NCBI GenBank assembly: GCA_005881435.1
Contig: VBHP01000027.1
Location: forward strand, 1-64,000
Direction of reading: 5' to 3'
Origin: Chloroflexota bacterium
Lineage (GTDB): Bacteria > Chloroflexota > Limnocylindria > P2-11E > CF-107
Length of the DNA: 64,000 bases
Positions 35,029 through 43,437 of the stretch are shown here, piece by piece. The notes beneath the pieces were generated by a model, which saw nothing but the letters and a program-made list of their open reading frames with translations, ran no database searches and was not told the origin of the DNA. The first letter of the stretch is position 1. Each line of letters opens with the position of its first letter. The position numbers were made by a program, and so were the translations under genes.

Positions 35029-36485
35029 ACCGATCCCCCGCCGCGCGCCGCGATCGCCGCTTGTTGGTGGCGGACCGCGGCCAGCCCGAGGCCGAGGATG
35101 CTCCAGAACCAGATCCCGCCTTGCGGGCCCTCGAGGTAGGGGTCGAACGACGTGTTTACCAGGATCGCGAGCCAGTACGCCAGCAGCCACGCGTCGATTC
35201 GACACCACAGGTGCATCCCCGCGCGACGCGATGCGAAGAAGGCGCGGACCAGCAGCACGCCGAACCAGAGCTGCATCGCCAGCCACATCACGAATCCGGG
35301 CACGCCCATACGCGCCAACACGGTCATATGGCTGTTGTGCGGCGCGCGCACGGAGTCGTCGCTCTTGAACTGATAGCCGTCGTCGTCCGCCAGATTCACG
35401 CCGAATCCTTTGCCGGTCCAGAAGTACTGACCGCCGACGGTGTAATCGAAGATGTCGTGCCACCAGCGAAGGCGAAAATCTCGTGTGCCGTCGAGGTTGG
35501 CCGTGCCCGTGTCGCTCAGCACGCTGCCGACGTTCGCCGCGAGCTGGTCGAGCGAGATCGTGCGCGTCTTGCCGAGGTCGAGCGTCGCGTCGGCGAACAC
35601 CGCGCCGACCAGCACGACCGCGGCAGCGGCGAAGGAGAACCACCAGCGCGTCGGAGGGCGGATCAAGAACGCCGCGATCCAGCCGCACAGCGAGGCGAAG
35701 AGCCCGCCGCGATTCAGCGACCCGGCGACGCCCACGGCGATGACCCACAGCGGCACGAGGAGCGTCGCGCGCAGCGAAGCCGCGGCGAGCGACCCCGGCC
35801 AGAGCGCGACGATCAGGAACGCGATCACGCCCGCGAGGTGCACGCCCATGTCGCCGCCCTTGAAGAACACGACGCCGACATCGCTGCCGGGAATGGTGGG
35901 GAGCGAGGGCGCGAGCGAAAGCACCGCCGACACGCCGACCCAGGCCAGGAAGAACGGCACGAGCCTCGCGTAGAGCTGGCGCAGGCGCTCGAAGTGCTCG
36001 GGGCGAGCGCTCACGGAGGCCGCGAGCGCAAAGCCTCCGTACCCCCACAGGACGCCGTCGCGGAGCGCGTCGATCCCGTAGGTCGAGATATACGGGAGCG
36101 TTCGGGCCGCGCCCCACAGCATGAAGACGATGACCAGCAACTCGAGGCCATGCCAGGTCCGCCGCGCCAGACGGATCGTCGCCAGGACGCCGAGACCAAG
36201 CACGAGCTCCCCGACATAGATCGGCGCGATGCCGAGGTAGGCGAAGGATCTTCCGAAGAACCCATATCCCGCCAGCAGGACCGACAGCGCAGCGAGGAAT
36301 AGGCTCGGCAGCGACGGCGTGATGACGAGCGTCATCGCTACGGCCACGCCGACCACCACAAGGCCGGCCATCGGCACGAAGGCGACGATCGCGCCAGCGC
36401 AGATCGCGACGACGAGAGCGACGATCGGCGTCCGCGTGTCGCCGTGTGGATCGACGAGCGGAAGACGCTGCGGACGAAGGGTCAT
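35025..36485 (-). CDS. O-antigen ligase/Wzy-type polymerase (second)
   Basis: A 486-aa membrane protein with about eleven helices. The Wzy_C-type core is seen at DIFDYTVGGQYFWTGKGFG, then VRAPHNSHMTVLARMGVPGF, with the conserved His of the large periplasmic loop. ATG 36485 is chosen because it overlaps the upstream gene's stop (ATGA) and starts just before the first helix; the frame is open about 97 codons further into the APH gene without coding character. With the TPR-bearing polymerase at 29366 the island has two polymerase-type proteins, suggesting two polymers or one polymerase and one ligase. Confidence 0.83.
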   Translation of the reverse strand: MTLRPQRLPLVDPHGDTRTPIVALVVAICAGAIVAFVPMAGLVVVGVAVAMTLVITPSLPSLFLAALSVLLAGYGFFGRSFAYLGIAPIYVGELVLGLGVLATIRLARRTWHGLELLVIVFMLWGAARTLPYISTYGIDALRDGVLWGYGGFALAASVSARPEHFERLRQLYARLVPFFLAWVGVSAVLSLAPSLPTIPGSDVGVVFFKGGDMGVHLAGVIAFLIVALWPGSLAAASLRATLLVPLWVIAVGVAGSLNRGGLFASLCGWIAAFLIRPPTRWWFSFAAAAVVLVGAVFADATLDLGKTRTISLDQLAANVGSVLSDTGTANLDGTRDFRLRWWHDIFDYTVGGQYFWTGKGFGVNLADDDGYQFKSDDSVRAPHNSHMTVLARMGVPGFVMWLAMQLWFGVLLVRAFFASRRAGMHLWCRIDAWLLAYWLAILVNTSFDPYLEGPQGGIWFWSILGLGLAAVRHQQAAIAARGGGSV

Positions 36486-37792
36486 GCCACGAGGTCCGCG
36501 TCGAGGTGCCGCAGCAGCTCGCGGTATTTCAGCGTGAGCGGGCTCTCTTCGCCGTGGCCGCCATCGAGCCGCCGCAGATACATATCCAGCAGGTAGATGG
36601 CCTGCAGCGCGCGTACCCGTGTGCGAGACAACCCGTCTCGGGCTCGTTCTACGGCGAGGCGATCGAGCGCTCGGATCGCGCTGCGAATGTCCCAATCTTG
36701 GAGGAGGAAGCCAACCTGAAGTTCGTGATGGATCGCGTCGAGCAGCGGGAGGCCGTCGAGCCAGGCGTTCTCCCAATCGAAAGCGCGCAGGACCCCGCCC
36801 TCCATGCGTAAGTTGAACGGCGCGAAGTCGCCGTGCACGACGGTCGGGACGAACGCCGCGCCACGCAGCGCCTCGATCGCTCGCGTGGCGATCTGGGTCA
36901 GCGAGCCGATACGTTTCTCGGCCATCCGTTCGGGGAGCGATCGAAGCAGAGTCGAGGCGGCGGCATCGCGCGGCTCGCCGCCACCGAGAGCCGCGAGGAA
37001 ACGCATGTGCGCCGGCGACATCCGTGCCGGACCGGGACGGCCAATGAGCGGGGTTTGCACATTCGCGAACACGCCGTCGATCGGGCCGGCGAACAGGACG
37101 CGCGGGATCACGTCGCCTATCTCGGGACGGCGACCGAGCGCAGCGAGCACCTCAGCCTCGTGTGTCACGAGCCGGCGGGACCGCTCGCTGCCCGCCAGCT
37201 TGGCGTACGCGAGTGGCTGTCCATCAGCCGCGAGAGCCACGACGGTCGGGGTGTGTCGCAGGCCCCAGCCGCCGGACGCGAGTCCGATCGCCGCCGGATC
37301 ATGACCGAGGATGCGGGCGAGCTCGGTCTCGAGGGGCGGCGATTCGCGTGACGCGATCCAGAGCTCCGCGCCGCGCAGGAGCGGGCCGGCGGCGCGCAGC
37401 GCGACGGATGCGAGCGCCGCGAGCGCTCGTCCGCGCGGGCGATAGGGCGTGGCGAGCACCCGGAGAGCCGCCCGTGCGAGACCGGGCCGGCCCATGGGCA
37501 CGAACCAGCGGGGACGGGCGGGGGTCGGAAAGACCGCGAAGCGGCGCACGTAGACGAAGCCGGCGCGCGCGAGGTCTCTCTCGGTGAGATCACCCGGCCC
37601 GAATAGGGCGGCGCCCCAAAGCTCGTTCGCACGCGCCAGCGCCGCTTTGGCTTCTCCGGCATGGACGAGAACGCGACGCCGACCGTCCGATGGCGCGCCA
37701 CGGATGAGGTCGCTATCCGCCGGGGCGGCCGCCTCGAATGAGGCATCCGAGCGGAAGAGATAGGTCCACGCCGGCCGAGGCGCGATCAGCAT
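36482..37792 (-). CDS. APH/choline-kinase-like phosphotransferase in polysaccharide operon
   Basis: A 436-aa soluble protein. The C-terminal ~200 residues carry the aminoglycoside-phosphotransferase signature VVHGDFAPFNLRME (catalytic Asp, Asn) and AFDWENAW (metal Asp). The N-terminal ~190 residues are less clear, including a YVRRFAVFPTPARPRWFVP segment with no recognised family. It starts at ATG 37792, overlapping the flippase stop by 1 nt (TGATG). In this context it may phosphorylate a sugar, an aminoalcohol or the polymer rather than an antibiotic. No substrate can be named. Confidence 0.75.
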   Translation of the reverse strand: MLIAPRPAWTYLFRSDASFEAAAPADSDLIRGAPSDGRRRVLVHAGEAKAALARANELWGAALFGPGDLTERDLARAGFVYVRRFAVFPTPARPRWFVPMGRPGLARAALRVLATPYRPRGRALAALASVALRAAGPLLRGAELWIASRESPPLETELARILGHDPAAIGLASGGWGLRHTPTVVALAADGQPLAYAKLAGSERSRRLVTHEAEVLAALGRRPEIGDVIPRVLFAGPIDGVFANVQTPLIGRPGPARMSPAHMRFLAALGGGEPRDAAASTLLRSLPERMAEKRIGSLTQIATRAIEALRGAAFVPTVVHGDFAPFNLRMEGGVLRAFDWENAWLDGLPLLDAIHHELQVGFLLQDWDIRSAIRALDRLAVERARDGLSRTRVRALQAIYLLDMYLRRLDGGHGEESPLTLKYRELLRHLDADLVA

Positions 37793-39102
37793 CAGGACAG
37801 AGTCCTTCGCGGCGCGTGCGTCCTGCGGTACACGAACCAGGCATACGCATTGGTGGCGACGGCACCGATCGTCATTCCGATCACCGCGCCCTCGACGCCG
37901 AGCCATCGCACCAGAAGCCAGCCGAAGGGGATCGAGATCGCCGACACGTAGACCTGGATGAGGAAGAGATGCCGCGCGAGACCCTGCACCTGGAGCAAAC
38001 TCGACACGATCGGGACGAGACAGACGAAGAAATACTGCACCGACGTCAACACGACGACGGCCGCGTCGTCGCCGTACTTGTCGTGGTACAGCAGCCGCAG
38101 CACCGGGGTGGCGAGGAGCGCGAGCGGAACGCAGTACATCAGCAGCACCGGGACGACCATGAGGTAGGCGCGCCCGACCTCACGGTGCAGCGCTTCGGGC
38201 CCTGCGTTCGCGCGAGCTCGCGAGAAGCTTACCGGCAGGACGCTGTAGAGAAAGGTCAGCACGATCCGCAGCGGGCCGAACAGCACCTGCGTCGCGCGGA
38301 TCGTCGCCGCGGCGACGGGCCCAAGCAAGAGCGCCGCGACGTAGAGGTAGATCTGGGTCGACGTCCAGTGCGCCGCTTCCGCGGCGGCGAGCCACTTTCC
38401 CATCGCGAAGTTGTCCCGGATCGCGTCCGGATCGAGGATGCGTGAGAGGCTTCGCCGGATCTGGACCATCCCCAGCGCGAGTCCGGCGAGCGACGTGGCG
38501 CCGATGATCACGAGGGCTTCGGGCGCGGTCAACGTGCCGAACGCGACGATGAGGACGAGGACGAGAGCCTGCCCGGCGTAGGTCAGAAGATCGTTGACGA
38601 ACGCATCACCGCCGCGCTCTTCGGTGTAGAGAACGCGCCTGACGAATTCCTGCAGCTGCCAGGCGACACCGGCGAAGACGAGCGCGCCGAGAAGCGGAAC
38701 GGCGCTCGGCGCGAGCGCGGCGGCCGCGATCGTCGCCAGGATGCCGACGACGGCCGATGCCGCAGAGAACGCGAGCTGCAGCAACGCCGTGGCCGCCGTG
38801 TACCCCGCATAGCGCTCCGGGGCGCGCGCCGCTCCGAGCAGGTTGTGCGGGCGTGTTATCGCTCCGGCTTGGAGTGTGTTCACCAGGTAGATCGCGGCCA
38901 GTGCGAGCGCGAATTCGCCGAATTCGTTTTCGCTGAGTGCGGTCGCCGCCAGGAGCGTCGTGACGAAGCTGACCGCGGCTGTCAGCGCTTGGTCCGCGAG
39001 ACCCCAGAACCCGTGCCGGAACTTGAGCGACGGCCGCGTCAGGCCGGCACGCGTGAAGACCGTCAACGCCCGGACGGGTCCGATCAAGGCTCGCGCCCGC
39101 AT
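37792..39102 (-). CDS. Wzx-type polysaccharide flippase
   Basis: A 436-aa protein with twelve or more hydrophobic helices and no catalytic motif, resembling the oligosaccharide flippases of the MOP/PST superfamily. The N-terminus (GFWGLADQALTAAVSFVTTLLAATALS) is the typical first helix region, with ENEFGEFALALAAIYLV after it. It would flip undecaprenyl-linked repeat units across the membrane for the polymerase. It is first in the minus-strand operon flippase-kinase-polymerase-WecG-phosphoesterase, all overlapping, and is divergent from the GT4 gene by 47 bp. Confidence 0.83.
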   Translation of the reverse strand: MRARALIGPVRALTVFTRAGLTRPSLKFRHGFWGLADQALTAAVSFVTTLLAATALSENEFGEFALALAAIYLVNTLQAGAITRPHNLLGAARAPERYAGYTAATALLQLAFSAASAVVGILATIAAAALAPSAVPLLGALVFAGVAWQLQEFVRRVLYTEERGGDAFVNDLLTYAGQALVLVLIVAFGTLTAPEALVIIGATSLAGLALGMVQIRRSLSRILDPDAIRDNFAMGKWLAAAEAAHWTSTQIYLYVAALLLGPVAAATIRATQVLFGPLRIVLTFLYSVLPVSFSRARANAGPEALHREVGRAYLMVVPVLLMYCVPLALLATPVLRLLYHDKYGDDAAVVVLTSVQYFFVCLVPIVSSLLQVQGLARHLFLIQVYVSAISIPFGWLLVRWLGVEGAVIGMTIGAVATNAYAWFVYRRTHAPRRTLS

Positions 39103-39149
39103 GCGCTTCGTTGCTCGCTGAGGGCCGGGTACGCTTGGATTCGAGAGAG

Positions 39150-40334
39150 ATGCGTGTCCTCATCGCGCACAACGCTTATCGGTATCGCGGCGGCGAGGAG
39201 CAGGCGATCGAGTCGGACCGCGCGCTGCTCGAGGCGAAGGGGCACCACGTCGAGCTTTACGTGCGCAAGTACGACGAGCTCGCGCCCAACGACGGAATTC
39301 TGGGCGGCGCTCGTCTTGCGCTCGCGGCCTTCTGGTCCGCGCGGACATACCTCGAAGTTCGACGTCTCATTCGCGCGGGACGTCCCGACGTACTTCACGT
39401 GCACAACATCTTTCCGCTGATCTCGGCCTCGGTGTACCGCGCGGCACACGCCGAGAGGGTCCCGGTCGTGCAGACGTTGCACAACTACCGTCTCGTGTGT
39501 CCGGCATCGACACTGTTGCGCGACGGCAAGCCGTGCGAGCTGTGCGTCGGCACCGCACCCTGGCGCGCGGTGCGCTATCGCTGCTATCGCGACTCGCGCC
39601 TGCAATCGCTCGCTCTGGCCACGATCCTGACGACGCACCGCGCGCTCGGCACCTGGTCCAGCGACGTCGACGCGTACGTGGCGCTGACAGAGTTCGGCCG
39701 ACGTGTGTTCGTCCGCGGCGGATTGCCACCCGATCGCATCTTCGTTCGGCACAACGCGGTCCACGCGCGAGCGCGGCATCCGTACCACGGAGCCCGGTCC
39801 GCGATCTTCGTCGGGAGACTGTCGCGAGAGAAGGGCGTGAAGGTCTTGCTCGATGCCTGGCGCGCGTTGCCTGAGGTGCCGCTCGAGATCATCGGCGACG
39901 GGCCGCTCGCCGCGGAGGTGCACGCCGCGGCCATGCGTCCGGAGCTCGCTCATGTTCGCGTGCTTGGGCAGCTGCCGCATGGCGAGGTGCTGGAGCATGT
40001 CGCGCGTGCGGGGATGCTCGTCTTCCCGTCGGTGTGTTACGAGGGATTCGCGCTGGCGATCGCCGAGGCACTGGCGCAGGGCATACCCGTGATCGGAAGT
40101 CGCCTCGGCGCGCAGGCCGAGATCGTCCGCGACGGCGTGAGCGGTCTCCTCTTCCGTGCCGGCGATGCGAACGCGCTTCGTGATGCGGTCCGTCGCGTCG
40201 TTGACACGGATGGTCTCGCGGACGATCTCTCGCGTGGTGCGCGAGCCGAATTCGACAGTCGCTTCTCGCCGGACATCAGCTATCGCGCGCTCATCGACAT
40301 CTATCGACGCGTTGCCACCTCCGCTAGCGCGTAG
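39150..40334 (+). CDS. GT4-family glycosyltransferase
   Basis: A 394-aa GT-B glycosyltransferase. MRVLIAHNAYRYRGGEEQ begins the N-terminal Rossmann half; the C-terminal half has IFVGRLSREKGVKVLLDAW and EGFALAIAEALAQGIPVIGS followed by GAQAEIVRDGVSG, the donor-binding site with its E-x7-E motif. ATG 39150 has a GAGAGA ribosome site; a TTG 39 nt upstream is less likely. It should transfer a sugar from a nucleotide donor to the growing repeat unit. A CELCVGTAPW segment near residue 120 suggests a metal or structural Cys pair, as seen in some group-1 transferases. Confidence 0.88.
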   Translation: MRVLIAHNAYRYRGGEEQAIESDRALLEAKGHHVELYVRKYDELAPNDGILGGARLALAAFWSARTYLEVRRLIRAGRPDVLHVHNIFPLISASVYRAAHAERVPVVQTLHNYRLVCPASTLLRDGKPCELCVGTAPWRAVRYRCYRDSRLQSLALATILTTHRALGTWSSDVDAYVALTEFGRRVFVRGGLPPDRIFVRHNAVHARARHPYHGARSAIFVGRLSREKGVKVLLDAWRALPEVPLEIIGDGPLAAEVHAAAMRPELAHVRVLGQLPHGEVLEHVARAGMLVFPSVCYEGFALAIAEALAQGIPVIGSRLGAQAEIVRDGVSGLLFRAGDANALRDAVRRVVDTDGLADDLSRGARAEFDSRFSPDISYRALIDIYRRVATSASA

Positions 40335-40497
40335 CGGACCTGGCGCCAACCTGGCAAAAAATCGGTACGTAAGAGGCTGCCCCACGTCTGCTTGCCCAGC
40401 GACCTGTGGCATGTTGCGTGCCGCGCTTTGCCCGCATCGCCACTCATTCGAGTGCCGGAACGACCGATCTCGATACGAACCGCGCGGAGGTTTCGCC

Positions 40498-41184
40498 TTG
40501 ACCGGCCTGACGCAGGAGCTCACGCAATCCGGCCCGGCTATCACTCGCGTGCCCGCCGTCGAGCCGGTGGAGCACCGGATCGTTCGATCGACTACCAAGC
40601 GTGCGATCGATGTTCTTCTAGCCGGGACCGGGCTGGCGGTGCTGTGGCCGGCCTTGCTGCTCATTGCGGTGTCGATCGTCCTCGACTCGGGGTGGCCGCC
40701 ATTCCACCTGCAGGAGCGCGTCGGCCTCAATGGTCGGCGCTTCCGGATGTGGAAGTACCGCACGATGGTGCGCGGCGCGGATGGATTGAAGGCCCAGCTC
40801 GCGCATTTGAATGAGGCGCCGTTTCCCGCATTCAAGGTGCGCGATGATCCGCGCATCACGCGCGTGGGCCGGGCCCTTCGCCGAACGAGCGCGGACGAGC
40901 TGCCACAGCTCTGGAATGTGCTGAAGGGCGACATGAGCCTTGTCGGTCCGCGACCGCCGCTCGCTGCCGAAGTGGAGCACTACGACGAACGCGCACGCCG
41001 TCGTTTGTCGGTCCGTCCCGGGATCACCTGCTTCTGGCAGGTTGAGGACCGTCATGCGAACGGCGCGACGTTCGCCGCTTGGGTCGAGCGTGATCTCGCG
41101 TACATCGATCGCTGGAGCCTCTGGCTCGATCTGGTGCTGCTCTACCGGACCGCGTGCGTCGTCCTGAAACTGACGGGGTGCTAG
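40498..41184 (+). CDS. Undecaprenyl-phosphate sugar phosphotransferase (initiating)
   Basis: A 228-aa bacterial sugar transferase (WbaP/RfbP catalytic domain). One membrane helix (~38-60) is followed by FHLQERVGLNGRRFRMWKYRTM, then LRRTSADELPQLWNVLKGDMSLVGPRP (both split by the usual short gap) and GITCFWQVEDR, all diagnostic. It loads the first sugar phosphate onto undecaprenyl phosphate. Start: TTG 40498 with GGAGG 7 nt upstream; the frame is open further back into the GT4 gene, but no better site exists. The 163 bp before it hold no recognisable gene and probably the promoter. Confidence 0.9.
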   Translation: MTGLTQELTQSGPAITRVPAVEPVEHRIVRSTTKRAIDVLLAGTGLAVLWPALLLIAVSIVLDSGWPPFHLQERVGLNGRRFRMWKYRTMVRGADGLKAQLAHLNEAPFPAFKVRDDPRITRVGRALRRTSADELPQLWNVLKGDMSLVGPRPPLAAEVEHYDERARRRLSVRPGITCFWQVEDRHANGATFAAWVERDLAYIDRWSLWLDLVLLYRTACVVLKLTGC

Positions 41185-41186
41185 AT

Positions 41187-42458
41187 GTGGACGAGGTGAA
41201 CTGGGGCGGCGACGTCGCGATCATCGGTCTCGGACGCGTCGGCCTGCCGCTCGCGCTCTCCTTCGCCGATCACGGGCTGCGCGTGATCGGCGTGGACAAG
41301 GACGGCCGGCGGCTCGCGACCGTCCGCGCCGGCAGGATGCCCTTCAAGGAAACGGGGACGCAGGAGCTTCTCGACCGCGTGAACGCGAAGGGCAATCTCA
41401 CACTCACCGATCGGGTCGCCGATGCCGGCGCGGCGGAGCACATCGTCATCACCATCGGCACGCCCTCGTTCTCGCACATCGAGATCGACATCCGCGATAT
41501 CCGCGCCGCGCTCGATGAGCTCCTCCCGGCGTTGCGTCGAGGAGCATCGCTCATCCTGCGCTCGACGGTCGCCCCGGGCACGACCGAGTTCGTGGCCGGG
41601 TACGTCGCGAAGCGTACCGGTCTCCGCGCCGGGCGCGACTTCTATGTCGCGCACGCCCCGGAGCGAATCGCCGAAGGCCGCTTCCTGACCGAGATCCATT
41701 CGCTCCCTTGCATCGTCGGCGGCGTCGACGACATGTCGACGGAGCGAGTCGTCCAGCTGTTCGAGGTCTTCGGCACGGAGATGCTGCGAACCACGGCGGT
41801 CGCGGCCGAGTTGGCGAAGATCTGGACGAACATACTGCGCTACACCAAGTTCGCACTCCCGAACCTGCTGATGATGAACTGCGAGCAGTACGACGCGAAC
41901 GTGTTCGAGGTCATCGACCTCATCAACCGCGACTACCCGCGCGGCGGGATGGCGCTTCCGGGATTCACCGCGGGCACGTGTCTGCGGAAGGACTTCGCCT
42001 TCTCGGAGGAGCGCTCCAACGCACCGGGCATGCTCCTGGCGGTGTCGCGCGTGAACGAGTCGGTCCCGCTCTTCGTGGTGCAGGGCGTCAGACGTCGCCT
42101 CGGCACGCTCAACGGAAAGAAGGTCGCGGTCCTCGGCCTCACGTTCAAGCGCGATTCCGATGACGATCGTGACTCGCTGTCATACAAGCTCATTCGCTTC
42201 CTGGAACGCGAGCTCGCCGACATCGCTGTCCACGATCCGTTCTTGCCGCAGCAGTCCGAGCCGTATGAGGACGCGGTGGCCAGCGCCGACGTCATCATCG
42301 TCGCCACGAACCACAGTGCCTACAGCGACACAGCCGCGCTGAACACGATCCTGATGGTGGCGCGGCCTGACTGCCTAATCGTCGATGTCTGGAACGCGTT
42401 CGGCACCGGACAGGTCTTCTCCTATGCCGCAGAGGTGGCGGCGGTCACGGCCGCGTGA
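41187..42458 (+). CDS. Nucleotide-sugar dehydrogenase
   Basis: A 423-aa UDP-glucose/UDP-ManNAc dehydrogenase family enzyme making a uronic-acid donor with two NAD+. VAIIGLGRVGLPLAL is the NAD site, TIGTPS and RSTVAPGTTE follow, and the catalytic Cys lies in AGTCLRKDF, with KKVAVLGLTFKRDSDDDRDSLS in the C-terminal domain. GTG 41187 starts 3 nt after the sugar-transferase stop; a GTG at 41178 would overlap it. The missing PxD after Cys (RKD instead) fits WecC-like rather than classical UDP-Glc dehydrogenases, so the product may be ManNAcA or a similar acid. Confidence 0.88.
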   Translation: MDEVNWGGDVAIIGLGRVGLPLALSFADHGLRVIGVDKDGRRLATVRAGRMPFKETGTQELLDRVNAKGNLTLTDRVADAGAAEHIVITIGTPSFSHIEIDIRDIRAALDELLPALRRGASLILRSTVAPGTTEFVAGYVAKRTGLRAGRDFYVAHAPERIAEGRFLTEIHSLPCIVGGVDDMSTERVVQLFEVFGTEMLRTTAVAAELAKIWTNILRYTKFALPNLLMMNCEQYDANVFEVIDLINRDYPRGGMALPGFTAGTCLRKDFAFSEERSNAPGMLLAVSRVNESVPLFVVQGVRRRLGTLNGKKVAVLGLTFKRDSDDDRDSLSYKLIRFLERELADIAVHDPFLPQQSEPYEDAVASADVIIVATNHSAYSDTAALNTILMVARPDCLIVDVWNAFGTGQVFSYAAEVAAVTAA

Positions 42459-43429
42459 GCCGAGTTCTCGTCACTGGCGGCGCCGGCAACATCGGCACAG
42501 CCGTCGTGCGACGTCTGTTGCGCGAGGGTGATCTCGAGGTCCGCGTCGCGGATCAGCGCGAGCCCGCGCCATGGGTGCGGGCGCAGTGCGAGATCGTGCA
42601 GACGGACCTTCGCGACCTGTCGAATGCGCGGCGTGCCGCGTCGGGGTGCGACCGCATCGTGCACCTCGCGGCGATCGTCGGCGGCATCGGCAACTTTCAC
42701 AAGCTGCCGTACACCTTGACCGAGGTCAACAGCGGACTCAACAACGCGATCTTCCACGTTGGCATCGAGAACGAGGTCGAGCGCTTCGTGTACGTGTCGT
42801 CGTCGATGGTTTTCGAGCGCGCGGCGCTCTTCCCCACACCCGAGGAGTACCTCGCCGATTGTCCTGTCCCGCAGTCGGCCTATGGCTTCTCCAAACTGGC
42901 GGGTGAGATGTACTGCCGTGCGGCGCACGCCCAGCATGGGCTTCGCTTCACGATCTGCCGTCCATTCAATGCCTATGGCCCTGGCGAGATCCCCGATGCC
43001 GAGCCCGGCATCGCGCACGCGGTACCCGACCTCATTCGCAAGGTGCTGTCGGGATCGAGCCCGCTCGAGATCTTCGGCTCGGGCACGCAGACCCGAACGC
43101 TGACGTACGTCGACGACATCGCCGACGGCATCGTCCGCGCGATGCGGTCTCCGGCCGGACTAAACGAAGACTTCAACATCTCGGCGAAGGAGGAGCTCAG
43201 CGTCGCTGAGATCGCCCGTCTGATCTGGGACGCCTGCGGCGCGGCGCCGGGCGATTTCGCGCTCAAGAGCGTCCCGAGCTTCGCAGTCGACGTGCAGCGC
43301 CGGTGGCCCTCGGTACGCAAAGCGAAAGAGTGGCTTGGGTGGGAAGCACCCACGGCGCTGCGAGACGGACTGGCGCGGACGGTGGACTGGATCCGCGCCC
43401 AGCAACCAGAGCTCGCTCGCGCCTCCTGA
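42455..43429 (+). CDS. NAD-dependent sugar epimerase/dehydratase
   Basis: A 324-aa extended short-chain dehydrogenase. GGAGNIG at residues 8-14 binds NAD, and YGFSK holds the catalytic Tyr and Lys. RPFNAYGPGE and TLTYVDDIADGI are typical of GalE/GDP-mannose dehydratase relatives acting on nucleotide sugars. The GTG start overlaps the dehydrogenase stop (GTGA), so the two are translated together and probably act in sequence on the same sugar donor. The exact reaction (C4 epimerisation, decarboxylation or 4,6-dehydration) cannot be chosen from sequence. Confidence 0.88.
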   Translation: MSRVLVTGGAGNIGTAVVRRLLREGDLEVRVADQREPAPWVRAQCEIVQTDLRDLSNARRAASGCDRIVHLAAIVGGIGNFHKLPYTLTEVNSGLNNAIFHVGIENEVERFVYVSSSMVFERAALFPTPEEYLADCPVPQSAYGFSKLAGEMYCRAAHAQHGLRFTICRPFNAYGPGEIPDAEPGIAHAVPDLIRKVLSGSSPLEIFGSGTQTRTLTYVDDIADGIVRAMRSPAGLNEDFNISAKEELSVAEIARLIWDACGAAPGDFALKSVPSFAVDVQRRWPSVRKAKEWLGWEAPTALRDGLARTVDWIRAQQPELARAS

Positions 43430-43437
43430 GATCCGCG

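Noticed and set aside
34614-36302. A 562-codon open frame on the + strand antisense to the WecG and polymerase genes
   Set aside because: High-GC third-position bias opens antisense frames. The translation is Arg/Glu/His-rich with no domains, while the minus strand carries two recognisable families.
39084-40934. A 616-codon minus-strand frame opposite the GT4 gene
   Set aside because: No family features; the + strand has a full GT4 glycosyltransferase and a sugar transferase with ribosome sites.
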